A stretch of DNA of 57,892 bases from Planctomycetota bacterium (GCA_027618475.1 JAQCEJ010000027.1:1-57892), one strand, 5' to 3'; shown: positions 1 through 11,043, counted from the stretch's first letter. The notes: a model not told the origin generated them from the letters alone. Made by a program: numbers and translations.

Positions 1-148
1 TCGCAGCTATACTCAGGGGCACGCCGTTTGGGTAGATTGTCCGGTGTGTGCCGGGCCTTGAACGGCTACCGAACGGTTATCAAAGCCCTTTTGCATAAAT
101 GAGCGTCGATGTGTGACGTCGTTGACATAGGTCGAAAGGATGGCGGGT

Positions 149-3100
149 ATGACTCTTCGGCGGCACTGGTCCACCTTCGCGTCGAAACGACCCTGTTTTT
201 TCCCCCGAAAAATCGGTGTGTTGGGTCTCCTCCTCGGGTTGGCCCTCGTTTTGTGTAAGGTCTCGGCCGACGAAACGCCAGCGGTCGTCCTCCCTCCCGC
301 TGCCGAAAAACAGGTTGATTTTGAGACCGATATTCGCCCCCTGCTTCTCAAGCGGTGCACGGAATGCCATGGCAACGATACGCACGAAGCCGGTTTACGG
401 CTCGATCGAGGCGAACAGGCATTACTCGGGAGTGACAACGGTCCGGTCATTCTCGCAAAAAAGAGCGCCGAGAGTTTGCTCATTCAACTTGTTGCCGGTC
501 TGAATCCGGAAAAAGTGATGCCTCCCGATGGTGAACCGCTGTCGGCTGAGGAAATTGGTCTGATTCGGGCCTGGATCGATCAGGGAGCCGATTGGCCCTT
601 GGCAAACGATCCGCCACTCGAAAAGTCGACGCACTGGGCCTTTCAACCGCTCGCCGATGTTACTCCTCCCACCAGCGAATTCGAATTGGCAGCAGGCATG
701 CGGAACGAAATCGATGCGTTTGTGTTGAGTCGGTTGCGGGCGCACCAGATGATGCCCTCACTCGAAGCGGATCGGGCGACGCTGATTCGTCGATTGTCGC
801 TCGACCTGACGGGACTGCTGCCGACACCGGCGGAGATCGACGACTTTCAGAGGGATGCATCCTCCGACGCCTACGAACAACTCGTCGATCGACTGCTGGC
901 GTCTCCTCGTTTTGGCGAACATTGGGGACGACACTGGCTCGATAAAGCCCGCTATGCCGACAGCGACGGATACGAAAAGGACAACCCGCGTCCCGATGCC
1001 TGGCGTTATCGCGATTGGGTCATCGATGCGATCAACGATGATATGCCTTATGATCAGTTCACAATCGAACAACTTGCCGGTGATTTATTGCCACAGGCGA
1101 CCGAAGACCAGCGGCTGGCAACGGCGTTTCACCGGCAGACTCTGACCAACACCGAGGGGGGAACCGATCAAGAGCAATTTCGCGTCGAAGCAACTGTCGA
1201 CCGCGTAAACACGACCGGTGCGGTCTGGATGGGATTGACGGTCGGTTGTGCCCAATGTCACACGCACAAATACGATCCCATCAGCCAGGCCGAGTTTTAC
1301 CAGCTCTTTGCCTTTTTCAATAACGGTGACGAAACGACGACCCGCGTGCCGATTTCCGAAGCGACATACGATCGTTATCTCCGCGATCTCGCCGACTATC
1401 ATGAAAAACAAAAATCGCTCGACACTGAGCTGCAAGCGCGCAAAGATCAACTTTCTGCCGAACAGCAGACATGGGAGCAGGAACTTCAAGCCGAACTTCC
1501 GCATCGCCGGGAATATCATGCGATCGACGTCGTTCGCATGTCTGCCGATGACGCGGGAGTCACCTTTCAGAAACTCGAAGATGGCTCGTATCTCGCCGGC
1601 GGCAACAACCCCGATAAGGCGAAATATGAACTCGTCTTTACATCCAATCTCACGAATGTCACCGGTCTTAAACTCGAAGCGCTCGCCGATGAATCGTTGG
1701 GGGGCAAAGGCCCCGGACGTATCGCACACGGTAACTTTGTCGTTCATGAAGTCACCTTACATGCCGCTCCTTCCGATGAGTTCAAGGACGAACATCAAGT
1801 GAAGTTCGCATCTGCCGAGGCTGATTTCTCTCAGGAACAATTCTCCGCTGCGGCCGCGATCGACGGGGATGAAAAAACCGGTTGGGCGATTTCACCTCAG
1901 ATGGGGCAGAACCATCACCTCATGTTGCAGACTTCGCAAACGCTCTCGAATGAAGGAACGACCTGGTATCGCGTCATCATCAGTCAGCAGCATGGCGGTC
2001 AACATACACTCGGCCGCTTTCGTCTGCAGTTACAGACCGGTGACGAATTGCCTCCGTCGATTCGCGATATTCTTGAGATCGCCTTCGAACAGCGAACCGC
2101 CGAGCAACAGTCGGCTCTGCTCGCCTATTACGTGACACGCGATGAAACGGCGAAATCGATTGTTTCGTCGATTGCCGCTCATCAACAGCAAAAGCCGCCG
2201 GAACCCAAAATGGATGTGCGCGTGATTGCACAACGTACCAGCGATCCGCGAAAAACGTATCTGCTGCGTCGCGGCGATTTTCTCAGTCCCATTACGTCGA
2301 ATGAACTCCGTCCTTCGACGTTGCATGTGTTGCACTCCTTTCAGCCGCGCGAACCGGCGACGATGCCCGATCGACTCGACCTGGCACACTGGCTGATGTC
2401 GAGCGACAATCCGCTCACGCCGCGCGTCGCCGTCAATCAAGTCTGGGAACATCTGTTCGAACGGGGACTCGTCGGCACGCTTAACGATTTCGGCGTGCGC
2501 GGAGATGCCCCCAGTCATCCCGAATTACTCGACTGGCTGTCGAGAGAATATCTGCGACTTGGCTGGAGCCGCAAACAGTTGATCCGCCTGATTGTCACGA
2601 GTGCGACGTATCGACAATCGTCGGCTCACCGTGTGGAGTACGCCGAGACCGATCCACAGAACATCTTGCTGCATCGGCAAAATCGTTTTCGTGTACAGGC
2701 AGAGTCGCTTCGCGACATCACACTCGAGGTCTCGGGATTGTTATCGCAGAAGATCGGCGGCCCGAGTGTTTTTCCGCCGATGCCTCCTGAAATCGCGGCA
2801 TTAAGTTATGCCAACAATTTCAGATGGAACACCAGCGAAGGGGACGACCGTTATCGCCGGGGGATGTACACGTTTTTCAAGCGAACATCGCCTCATCCCA
2901 ATTTGATGACGTTCGATTGTCCCGATATGAACGTCACCAGTCTCGACCGCATGAATTCCAATACACCATTGCAGGCGTTGGTAATGCTTAACGAAGAATC
3001 GTTTGTAGAAGCGGCGCGCACGCTCGGTACGCGTCTGCTGACATCACCGTCGAGTGAAGAGGGTTCACGCATCCACGTCGCCTTCCGTCTCACGCTGGGA

Positions 3101-3301
3101 CGCGAACCACTGCTCGCCGAACAACAGGCATTCATCGAACTTTTGAATTCAGCAAGAACCTATTACAGGCAGCATCCCGACCAAAGTGAAATAGTCGCCG
3201 ATCCGAAACGTCCGACTGAAATACCTCCGGCGGAATCGGCCGCCTGGACGATTCTTTCGCGAACGGTGTTGAACCTGGATGAATTCGTAACGAGGGAATA
3301 G
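149..3301 (+). CDS. PSCyt1-DUF1549-DUF1553 secreted protein, cassette 1
   Basis: Large exported protein of a planctomycete-typical family whose biochemical role is unproven; it carries cytochrome-c-like haem motifs and is usually linked to polymer breakdown at the cell envelope. After a hydrophobic signal segment (about residues 22-40) comes the PSCyt1 domain with CTECH near residue 70. DUF1549 follows (about 190-400) and contains a second haem-like motif, CAQCH, followed by the family's HKYDPIS. A middle region of about 300 residues looks beta-rich, and DUF1553 occupies roughly 750-1010 (PLTPRVAVNQVWEHLF, HPELLDWL, TPLQALVMLN). The start at 149 is preferred over ATG 140 because GAAAGGA at 134-140 is spaced correctly for it. 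A DUF1501 gene follows 121 bp downstream, the usual partner. Confidence 0.93.
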   Translation: MTLRRHWSTFASKRPCFFPRKIGVLGLLLGLALVLCKVSADETPAVVLPPAAEKQVDFETDIRPLLLKRCTECHGNDTHEAGLRLDRGEQALLGSDNGPVILAKKSAESLLIQLVAGLNPEKVMPPDGEPLSAEEIGLIRAWIDQGADWPLANDPPLEKSTHWAFQPLADVTPPTSEFELAAGMRNEIDAFVLSRLRAHQMMPSLEADRATLIRRLSLDLTGLLPTPAEIDDFQRDASSDAYEQLVDRLLASPRFGEHWGRHWLDKARYADSDGYEKDNPRPDAWRYRDWVIDAINDDMPYDQFTIEQLAGDLLPQATEDQRLATAFHRQTLTNTEGGTDQEQFRVEATVDRVNTTGAVWMGLTVGCAQCHTHKYDPISQAEFYQLFAFFNNGDETTTRVPISEATYDRYLRDLADYHEKQKSLDTELQARKDQLSAEQQTWEQELQAELPHRREYHAIDVVRMSADDAGVTFQKLEDGSYLAGGNNPDKAKYELVFTSNLTNVTGLKLEALADESLGGKGPGRIAHGNFVVHEVTLHAAPSDEFKDEHQVKFASAEADFSQEQFSAAAAIDGDEKTGWAISPQMGQNHHLMLQTSQTLSNEGTTWYRVIISQQHGGQHTLGRFRLQLQTGDELPPSIRDILEIAFEQRTAEQQSALLAYYVTRDETAKSIVSSIAAHQQQKPPEPKMDVRVIAQRTSDPRKTYLLRRGDFLSPITSNELRPSTLHVLHSFQPREPATMPDRLDLAHWLMSSDNPLTPRVAVNQVWEHLFERGLVGTLNDFGVRGDAPSHPELLDWLSREYLRLGWSRKQLIRLIVTSATYRQSSAHRVEYAETDPQNILLHRQNRFRVQAESLRDITLEVSGLLSQKIGGPSVFPPMPPEIAALSYANNFRWNTSEGDDRYRRGMYTFFKRTSPHPNLMTFDCPDMNVTSLDRMNSNTPLQALVMLNEESFVEAARTLGTRLLTSPSSEEGSRIHVAFRLTLGREPLLAEQQAFIELLNSARTYYRQHPDQSEIVADPKRPTEIPPAESAAWTILSRTVLNLDEFVTRE

Positions 3302-3422
3302 TCGTCTGCCAACGGTCTGCCGGTGTCCCACAACACCTTATCAGGCATTTGCTGCCGAGACTGAGCCACACCATTGAAAACACATTATCTTAAATGAAGA
3401 GAGAGAAAGACGGAGACGACTT

Positions 3423-4916
3423 ATGCATCCGCTGGTTGAACTCGGTCAACATCATCGACGCGATTTTCTCACCTCGGCTGCCAGCGGGCTTGGTATGGCG
3501 GCTCTGGGTGCGCTCTTGCAGCAGGATAATGCGAGAACCTTCGCAAACGATTCAGAACTCTCCGCCGTCAATCCGCTTGCACCCAAAGCACCACATTTCG
3601 CTCCCAAGGCAAAATCGTGCATATTTCTGTTTCAGGCGGGGGCTCCGTCGCATCTTGATCTCTTCATCTCGAAGCCGAAACTGAATGAACTGAGCGGCCA
3701 GCCGGTTCCCGCTTCGCTGGTGGAAAACGTTCGCTTTGCCTTCATTCAGAAAGAGACCGCCACGCTGCTCGGCACCAATCGCAAGTTCACCCGGCATGGC
3801 GAATGCGGGATGGAGTTTTCCGACATTCTACCGCATCTCGCCACTTGCGCCGATGATCTGCTCAAAGTCAATTCGCTGTATTCGAGCCAGTTCAATCATC
3901 ATCCGGGACAATTGCTCGTCCAATGCGGCCGGCAGACGTTCGGGCTCCCCTCGATGGGGTCGTGGTTATCGTACGGCCTCGGCAGCGAATCACAGAATCT
4001 CCCCGGTTATGTCGTGCTGACCAGTGGCCGTGGATCGAGCGGCGGCAGCACGTTATGGCAGAGTGGATTTCTGCCGAGTTTGTATTCGGGAGTGCGGTTT
4101 CGCACCGAAGGAGAGCCGGTTCTCAATCTCGCTAATCCCGATGGATTGCCGCCGGAATTGCAGCGTAAGAGCCTCGATGTGCTTCGCGACTTGAACGCCT
4201 CGCGTTTCGACGCCGTACACGATCCTGAAATCGCGAGTCGGATTTCGAGTTACGAACTTGCGTATCGCATGCAGTCGGCGGCCCCCGAATTGATTGATAT
4301 CTCCGGAGAATCGAAAGCGACGCTCGATGCGTACGGTGTCGAACGTCCTGAGCCCGAAAAGATCGGCGGTCGCGGTAAACAAGGTGACGTCTACAAGAGC
4401 TACGCCCGCAATTGTCTGCTGGCCCGCAGACTGGTCGAACGCGGCGTCCGCTTTGTGAATATCGTGTACGCCTCGTGGGATCACCACAGCAATCTCGATA
4501 ACGAACTCCCGTATAATGCCGGAGCCTGCGATCAGCCTGTCGCTGCCCTGATCAAAGATCTGAAAGCCCGCGGCATGCTCGATGAAACGCTGGTGGTCTG
4601 GGGCTGCGAATTCGGACGGACTCCGTTGGGAGAAAATCGTGGCGGAGCACGTGAAGCAAATACCGGACGCGATCACCACCCGTATGCGTTCACGTTCCTG
4701 ATGGCAGGCGGCGGCATCAAAGGGGGGCAGACCTACGGCGATTCCGACGAAATCGGCTGGGGAACAACCGACAACCCCACCCACATCAACGATTTCCACG
4801 CTACACTACTACATCTGTTCGGCGTCGATCATCTGAAACTGACGCACCGCTTTCAAGGACGGGATTTCCGTCTGACCGACGTCGGGGGGAAGGTCATTCC
4901 CGAGTGGTTGGCGTGA
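3423..4916 (+). CDS. DUF1501 domain protein, Tat-type signal
   Basis: DUF1501 protein of 497 aa, the standard partner of PSCyt1/DUF1549/DUF1553 proteins. The family is sulfatase/alkaline-phosphatase-like in fold, but its activity is not established. The N-terminus has a twin-arginine-like signal (HRRDFLTSAASGLGMAAL, about residues 11-28), which suggests folded export. Family landmarks include FQAGAPSHLDLF near residue 75, the NHHPGQ-type segment around 160, WDHHSNLDNE near 355, GCEFGRTP near 395, GRDHHP near 415 and a C-terminal HRFQGRDFRLTDV. Histidine/aspartate-rich stretches could bind metal. It is probably co-transcribed with the upstream gene; a GGAG-like ribosome site precedes ATG 3423. 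Confidence 0.93.
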   Translation: MHPLVELGQHHRRDFLTSAASGLGMAALGALLQQDNARTFANDSELSAVNPLAPKAPHFAPKAKSCIFLFQAGAPSHLDLFISKPKLNELSGQPVPASLVENVRFAFIQKETATLLGTNRKFTRHGECGMEFSDILPHLATCADDLLKVNSLYSSQFNHHPGQLLVQCGRQTFGLPSMGSWLSYGLGSESQNLPGYVVLTSGRGSSGGSTLWQSGFLPSLYSGVRFRTEGEPVLNLANPDGLPPELQRKSLDVLRDLNASRFDAVHDPEIASRISSYELAYRMQSAAPELIDISGESKATLDAYGVERPEPEKIGGRGKQGDVYKSYARNCLLARRLVERGVRFVNIVYASWDHHSNLDNELPYNAGACDQPVAALIKDLKARGMLDETLVVWGCEFGRTPLGENRGGAREANTGRDHHPYAFTFLMAGGGIKGGQTYGDSDEIGWGTTDNPTHINDFHATLLHLFGVDHLKLTHRFQGRDFRLTDVGGKVIPEWLA

Positions 4917-5012
4917 AGTGGGTCGCTCCGGTATGGTTGTCTTCGGACTCTGCGACCGATTCCTCTATCGTGTTCACATTCATCACACCTCTTCCCATTG
5001 GACTCACTCACA

Positions 5013-7655
5013 ATGCGCATATTTTTTGCCGTTGCCATTCTACTGGTTCCCACGTTTGCCTTCGCAGACGTCACGATCGATGTGACACTGCCGCGCACGA
5101 CATACTGGCGAGGCGAAACGGTACATGCCGACATTGTTTGCGCGAACGAAGACGCCGGGCCCCTCTCTGCTTCCCATCTGCAAATCGTCTGCGGGAAAAT
5201 CTGGTCGACATCGATTCGCGTTCCTGTCATCGAAGCGAACGACACGGCGACCATTCCGGTAGCGTTGCCGACGCGTTCGTTGAAATCGTCGCAACAATAC
5301 ACATTCTCGTTTGAACTCGTCGGCGACACGTCGCTCGCAACCGCAAGCGTCGGCATTCATCTGGTCAAGCGGCCGAATTTGCATCAGCTCGATATCTGGC
5401 AATGGTCGTACGGCGGACCGGGCGATGTGATCAATACCGCGCACGAAGTCCGGGCGCATGAAGTCGGTTTTACGGTCGCGGGAGGGCCGGTCTTTCCGTA
5501 TTCTCCGCCCGATGCCGATCCACGCCAGCAACTGCGTGCGACCCGATCGTCGTTGGAAGATGCCATGCGGCGGGGCATGGATCTCTCGATCTGTCCTGTC
5601 GGTTTGTGGCATCGCGAATACAATCTGGCACAGCCGCGCGGTGTTCTGCCGCTCGTCGAAGTCGAACCGGAGGCGGAAGGGAAGCCCGCCATCTTCGAAG
5701 TTCATCCCGATGATGACACGAGGTACAAAGGAGCCGGACGCAACGGTCACGAATACTTCAACCCGTTTCATCCTGAAGTCGCCCGGCAGCAGAATTATGC
5801 GAACGAGATGATGATGCGCGAACTGGGGGATTTTCCGAATCTCAAATACGCCTTCGTCGATGCCGAATTCGTTGACGATATCTACTATCACAACGCCAAC
5901 ATCGACGGCCTCGAACTTTTGAATCGCAAACTCGGTTTCACGCGCGACGAGATCGGCAAGCCGAAATTTATCGCGCCGGGCGTTCTCGCCGACGACGATC
6001 GCGGACTGGCGTATCACCGCTTCTGCTATCAAGAAGGAAACGGCTTGAATCTGGCGGTCAAACGGGCCGCCGATGCGATTCACCGGCATCGTCCCGACGT
6101 AAAATTCATTTCCGATCCGTATCGCAGCGTCGCTTTGCTCGACATGTTTCCGGGATGCGACATCGTTTCGACCTGGACCTACACCAATCCCGATCCGAAG
6201 CTGATGCTCTACATCGAGACTCTCCGGGCCGTCTGCAAGCCTGAAGGGCAAGAGCCGATGCACGTCGTCACGCTGCTCAATTATCCCGGCGAAGTCATTC
6301 CTGAAGATCACGATAAAAACTGGATCATGATGGGCCCCGGTCGACTGCTCGAAACGACCTGGATCAATCTGTCGCGCGCCCCGAAGCTTATGGGGTATTA
6401 CGCCTTCGACGGATACTACCACAGCGATCTGTCGTTTTCCTCCGAATCGATGGCCGCGATGCAGGATCTGTCTCGAGAAATCTTTCAACCGTTCGGTCCG
6501 CTGCTAACGCAACTCGACGTCTCGCCACGACGAATTGCCGTGCTGAGTTCCGATTCGTCCCGGCTCTATAACGCCTCGGCGGGGTTGCTCGGTTATCCGA
6601 ATTATCAGCCTTACCATTTCTATACGGTGATGGCGATGGCTCACCTCAACGCCGACATGCTCTTCGACGAGTCGATCGAACGCTACGGCCTTGATGACTA
6701 CGACGTGCTGGTGCTCCCGAAATGTGACGTACTGACCGAAACGGTATTCAACAAAATCAAGGCGTTTCAGCAGCGCGGCGGGATTGTCATTGCCGACCAG
6801 TATCTCGGACCGGAAATTGACGGGGCGATTCGGTTCGACTTCGATTTCACGCATCGGCGCAAGGTGAGTGCGAATGCCATTGCAACAGGAAAAGTATACG
6901 TGAACGCGGGTAACGACGATCACATCATCCCCGGCAAGTCGGAGATGCAAGAGGTTACCGGTGTGACGGCACTTCAAGATCAATTGATTCTCGAATCGTA
7001 CGCCGAGCGTCTGCGGAAAGAATTGGCAGGCACGGTCGATCCCGACGTCTGGTGCGATCAGCATGATGTACTGGTGAATGTACTGGAAAAAGAAGGGGTG
7101 AAATATCTCGTACTCGTGAACGACAAGCGAACGTACGACGACCGTACCGGCCCGTTCAAGGCGGTCATGGAAAAACTCGTACCACAGACGGCGACCGTGC
7201 GATTACGTCGATCCGCGTTTCGGGAGACATCGGTTGTGTACGATTTACTGCAACATCAGTCGCTCGACATGACGGAAGGCGATGGTGTCATCACATTCCA
7301 TGTGCCGCTACCAGAAATCGGCGGTACGATCGTCGCGCTGATGCCGCATGCTTTTGAAAGCGTTCGGCTTGATGCACCGGAATTTGTTGAACGCAATCGC
7401 GATTATCAAATCCGAGTACAAGTTACCGATGCGGAGGGTCATCGCACTCGGGGTCTAAGCCCGCTGCACATCCGCGTGACGGATTCCTCCGGTAGCGAAA
7501 CGGAATACTCGCATCACGCGTGTGCGAGCAACGGTGAGTACGTGTTTCGGTTGACGCCGGCATTGAATGACACGTCTGGTGAGTGGAACATCACCGTCGA
7601 CGACCTGACAGCGGGATTGTCCCACTCGCACACAATCGAAGTTCGAGCCGACTGA
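5013..7655 (+). CDS. Secreted glycoside-hydrolase-like protein (GH42-type architecture)
   Basis: About 880 aa with a clear signal peptide (MRIFFAVAILLVPTFAFA). ATG 5013 is chosen because the upstream TTG at 4998 would only add five residues ahead of the signal. An N-terminal beta-sandwich-like part is followed by a TIM-barrel-like central region (about 120-500; the acidic stretch YAFVDAEFVDDIYY fits an active-site strand). A Rossmann-like segment near 570-610 (DVLVLPKCDVLTETVFNKIK, then RGGIVIADQYLGP) resembles the glutamine-amidotransferase-like trimerisation domain of GH42 beta-galactosidases. The C-terminus (about 780-880) looks Ig-like. It sits between two PSCyt1/DUF1501 cassettes, consistent with saccharide breakdown. 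The enzyme class is inferred from architecture, not from a diagnosed catalytic pair. Confidence 0.7.
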   Translation: MRIFFAVAILLVPTFAFADVTIDVTLPRTTYWRGETVHADIVCANEDAGPLSASHLQIVCGKIWSTSIRVPVIEANDTATIPVALPTRSLKSSQQYTFSFELVGDTSLATASVGIHLVKRPNLHQLDIWQWSYGGPGDVINTAHEVRAHEVGFTVAGGPVFPYSPPDADPRQQLRATRSSLEDAMRRGMDLSICPVGLWHREYNLAQPRGVLPLVEVEPEAEGKPAIFEVHPDDDTRYKGAGRNGHEYFNPFHPEVARQQNYANEMMMRELGDFPNLKYAFVDAEFVDDIYYHNANIDGLELLNRKLGFTRDEIGKPKFIAPGVLADDDRGLAYHRFCYQEGNGLNLAVKRAADAIHRHRPDVKFISDPYRSVALLDMFPGCDIVSTWTYTNPDPKLMLYIETLRAVCKPEGQEPMHVVTLLNYPGEVIPEDHDKNWIMMGPGRLLETTWINLSRAPKLMGYYAFDGYYHSDLSFSSESMAAMQDLSREIFQPFGPLLTQLDVSPRRIAVLSSDSSRLYNASAGLLGYPNYQPYHFYTVMAMAHLNADMLFDESIERYGLDDYDVLVLPKCDVLTETVFNKIKAFQQRGGIVIADQYLGPEIDGAIRFDFDFTHRRKVSANAIATGKVYVNAGNDDHIIPGKSEMQEVTGVTALQDQLILESYAERLRKELAGTVDPDVWCDQHDVLVNVLEKEGVKYLVLVNDKRTYDDRTGPFKAVMEKLVPQTATVRLRRSAFRETSVVYDLLQHQSLDMTEGDGVITFHVPLPEIGGTIVALMPHAFESVRLDAPEFVERNRDYQIRVQVTDAEGHRTRGLSPLHIRVTDSSGSETEYSHHACASNGEYVFRLTPALNDTSGEWNITVDDLTAGLSHSHTIEVRAD

Positions 7656-7870
7656 AAGGGCTGGAAATAAACGTTCTGATACTGTGTCAGCAGGAGGCTC
7701 CATTGCCATGTTTGCCCACCTCAACACCGATGAATTACGTCGCATGGCCATGACGTGTGAGCTCTGACTGATTAGAATGGATGGACACCGAGTCGGTTCG
7801 TTTCATTGAAAGAAAACGCCCGTGATGAAGTCGCTTTGACCTTTAGCTTCTCGTAAGGTTCCCCTCGCTT

Positions 7871-10800
7871 ATGAAGGTTTTTGAATTCATCATCGCAATG
7901 ATGGTCTTGATATGCGGTGCTGAAACGAACGCCGACGACGGCATCAAATTCAGCCGCGATATCCTGCCAATTCTTTCGGACCGCTGTTTTCATTGTCACG
8001 GCCCCGAACCGACGCACCGCGAAGCCGATTTGCGTCTCGATGAAGAGGCAGGAGCAAAAACGGTGTTGGTGCCTGGCGATCCCGAGGCAAGCGAGCTTCT
8101 GAAGCGGATATCGACGGATGATCCCGATCTGTTGATGCCTCCCCCTGCCTCACGCCGTGAGAAACTCACACCCGAGGAGATCGAAAAGTTTCGTCAATGG
8201 ATCGCAGAGGGGGCGCAATGGGGCAAGCACTGGGCGTTTGAACGGCCGGAGCGTCCCGCTATTCCGAACGAAGAAATTCATCCGATCGATGCCTTCATCC
8301 AAAAACGATTGGATCAGGCGGGATTGAGATTTTCTCCCGCAGCTGATCGCGTGACGCTACTTCGCCGACTGTCGTTCGATCTGACGGGACTTCCTCCGAC
8401 CACGGATGAGGTCGATACGTTTCTCGCCGATGAATCGCCCGCAGCCTACGAGAACGTCATCGAACGACTGCTGACGTCACCGCATTACGGCGAACGGATG
8501 GCGATGTGGTGGCTCGACGCGGCTCGTTACGCCGACACCGATGGCTATCAAGGTGATGCCGTGCGCAGCAACTGGCCGTGGCGCGACTGGGTGATTCAAT
8601 CGTTTAATGAGAATAAACCGTTCGACACGTTCACGATCGAACAGTTCGCGGGGGACTTGCTGCCCGAGGCAACCCCCGAGCAGATTCTCGCGACCTGCTT
8701 TCATCGCAATCATATGACGAACGGCGAAGGAGGCCGCGACCCCGAAGAATCGCGAATCGATTACGTCCTCGATCGCGTCAACACCACCGGCACCGTCTGG
8801 CTCGGCCTGACGCTCGGCTGCTGTCAGTGTCATTCGCACAAGTTCGATCCGATTTCACAAACAGATTATTATGGTCTGTTCGCCTTCTTCAACAACATCG
8901 ATGAAGACGGTCGTGCGGGAGGGGGAGCGAAACCGAATCTCAAATACAAATCGCCATTCGTCGAAAGGGCCGTTCAAGAGGCACAGCAACTTGTTGAGGT
9001 GCGAACACCGCTTGAAGTCGCGGCCAAAGCAGCCGCCGAACAGGAATTCGAACCGTGGTTAGCCGAAGCGGTCGAGCGTGTGAAAGAGAGCTTCGCACCT
9101 TGGCATGTGTTGCCGGTTTCCGGTTTCGAATCGGTCGAGGGAACGGTATTGGCCTTGGAAGCGGACGGTCTGTTGCAGGCGGGTGGACCCAACCCGCGAC
9201 AGGACGATTATCGCGTGATCTCCCCGAGCCCGGCCGAACTGATGCGGATAACGGGACTTCGGCTCGATGTGTATCCGCACGCTTCCCACACCGACGGCAA
9301 ACTGTCGCGCGGTGCGACGGGCGAATTCATTCTCACCGATGTGAAACTCTATGTCCGTACCAAAGGAAAATCGCAACTTCGCGAAATCGAAATCGCCAAC
9401 GCGGTGGCCGACGTCGAAGTCGATGCGGCAGCACGCAATTACGGCAAGGTGAAAGACACTCTCGACGACGACCCGCGTAACGGTTGGACCACCGAAGGAC
9501 ACGATGCCACCCAACCTCACGCTGCGGTGTTCGCACTTGCAAAACCGCTGATTCTCGCCGCTGACGAAGAGTTGATCTTCGTCTTGATGCAACGCTCGAC
9601 CGTCGGCGATGCGAATATCGGCCGCTTTCGCGTTTCGGTATCCGATCAGCCGGGAGAGGCGGTTCGTTCGCTGGCTCCGATGCCGCTCGAAGAACTTGCC
9701 GCCGCACGGCCCGAAAACGCCGCCGCCGTCTCCGCAGAACTAAGAACCAGACTGCTCGAACAATTTCTGGCCGATCATAAAAATTATCAGCATGCCAAGG
9801 CGATGCTCGACGCGGCGAAACGGCAACTCGCCGAAGTGCAGGCAACGGCTGACGGAGTCCATGTGATGGTGCTCGGCGAACGGGCCGAACGCCGGATCAC
9901 GCACATCCTCGAACGAGGCGTCTGGGATAAGAAAGGAGCCGAAGTCCAATCGTCGGTTCCCGCCGCGGTCTTGCCGTGGCTGCCGGAGCAAACCTCATCG
10001 CGGCTTGAACTCGCGAATTGGATCGTCTCTCACGACAACCCGCTCACCGCGCGGGTTACGGTCAATCATCTCTGGCAAATCTGCTTCGGTGCGGGTCTTG
10101 TGCGTTCGATGGATAATTTCGGATTGCAGGGAGAACTCCCCACGCATCCCGAATTGCTCGACTGGCTCGCCGTCGAATTGATGGACCACCATTGGGACTT
10201 GCAGCATATTCTTCGATTGATCGTCACCAGCAACACGTATCGCCAGAGCAGCGATGCGTCGGCGGAGTTGCTCGAACGCGATCCCGAGAACCGTCTGCTC
10301 GCGCGAGCCCCGCGGTTTCGTCTCCCCAGCTGGATGATCCGCGACGCCCAACTGCAAACGAGCGGCCTGCTCAACTCCGCGCTCGGCGGGCCGCCGGTGA
10401 TGCCGTATCAACCCGACGGTGTGTGGGAAGCGATCTTCATGGGAGGGCGGCATTACGAACCGAGCCAGGGCCCGGCTCAATATCGCCGCACCGTGTATGC
10501 CTTTTGGCGACGATCGAGTACGCCGACGTTTTTGTTCGACAGCGCTCAACGCCGCGTCTGCGAAGTGCAAGTCCGCCGTACCAATACGCCACTGCAGGCA
10601 CTTACGCTGTTGAACGATCTCACCGGCCTCGATGCCGCTCGCGAGTTGGCCCGACAGGCGATGCTCTCGACGGACGATGCCTCACACCGCCTCGCATTCA
10701 TCGCCCGCCGTGCGTTATCGCGATCGCCGCGCGATCAGGAAATCGCCATCCTGCGACGTGAGTTCGACGCATCGCAGGCGTATTACCGCGACCATCCCGA

Positions 10801-10945
10801 CGATGCCAACGAGCTCCTCGCCGTCGGACAGCCGAAGACCAAAAACGAAGTGAATCCCGATCAACTCGACCAAGCCGACTTCGCCGCTTACATGACGACG
10901 GCGAGTCTGGTGCTCAACCTCGACGAGGCGGTGACTCGCGAGTGA
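7871..10945 (+). CDS. PSCyt1-DUF1549-DUF1553 secreted protein, cassette 2
   Basis: Second family member, 1024 aa, with the same domain order as the protein at 149-3301 but clearly diverged. The signal peptide is MKVFEFIIAMMVLICGAETNA. PSCyt1 has CFHCH at residues 39-43. DUF1549 spans about 140-350 (LLRRLSFDLTGLPPT, YADTDGYQG) and ends with CCQCHSHKFDPISQ. The C-terminal DUF1553 (about 720-990) shows NPLTARVTVNHLWQ, HPELLDWL and TPLQALTLLNDL. The preceding 215 bp hold no gene; a GTAAGG motif lies about 10 bases before ATG 7871. The DUF1501 partner begins 98 bp downstream. Cytochrome-like motifs suggest a redox role, but this is not shown for the family. Confidence 0.93.
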   Translation: MKVFEFIIAMMVLICGAETNADDGIKFSRDILPILSDRCFHCHGPEPTHREADLRLDEEAGAKTVLVPGDPEASELLKRISTDDPDLLMPPPASRREKLTPEEIEKFRQWIAEGAQWGKHWAFERPERPAIPNEEIHPIDAFIQKRLDQAGLRFSPAADRVTLLRRLSFDLTGLPPTTDEVDTFLADESPAAYENVIERLLTSPHYGERMAMWWLDAARYADTDGYQGDAVRSNWPWRDWVIQSFNENKPFDTFTIEQFAGDLLPEATPEQILATCFHRNHMTNGEGGRDPEESRIDYVLDRVNTTGTVWLGLTLGCCQCHSHKFDPISQTDYYGLFAFFNNIDEDGRAGGGAKPNLKYKSPFVERAVQEAQQLVEVRTPLEVAAKAAAEQEFEPWLAEAVERVKESFAPWHVLPVSGFESVEGTVLALEADGLLQAGGPNPRQDDYRVISPSPAELMRITGLRLDVYPHASHTDGKLSRGATGEFILTDVKLYVRTKGKSQLREIEIANAVADVEVDAAARNYGKVKDTLDDDPRNGWTTEGHDATQPHAAVFALAKPLILAADEELIFVLMQRSTVGDANIGRFRVSVSDQPGEAVRSLAPMPLEELAAARPENAAAVSAELRTRLLEQFLADHKNYQHAKAMLDAAKRQLAEVQATADGVHVMVLGERAERRITHILERGVWDKKGAEVQSSVPAAVLPWLPEQTSSRLELANWIVSHDNPLTARVTVNHLWQICFGAGLVRSMDNFGLQGELPTHPELLDWLAVELMDHHWDLQHILRLIVTSNTYRQSSDASAELLERDPENRLLARAPRFRLPSWMIRDAQLQTSGLLNSALGGPPVMPYQPDGVWEAIFMGGRHYEPSQGPAQYRRTVYAFWRRSSTPTFLFDSAQRRVCEVQVRRTNTPLQALTLLNDLTGLDAARELARQAMLSTDDASHRLAFIARRALSRSPRDQEIAILRREFDASQAYYRDHPDDANELLAVGQPKTKNEVNPDQLDQADFAAYMTTASLVLNLDEAVTRE

Positions 10946-11043
10946 ATCGATTTATGAAATACGAAAATGACTTAACGCCGTGACATCGTGTGCCAGTGGC
11001 AAACGAAGAGGTAAAAAGCCATAAAACGAATGATAACTGAGCC

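Noticed and set aside
7656-7870. Small frame MFAHLNTDELRRMAM at 7708
   Set aside because: Nineteen codons, no ribosome site, no conservation visible.
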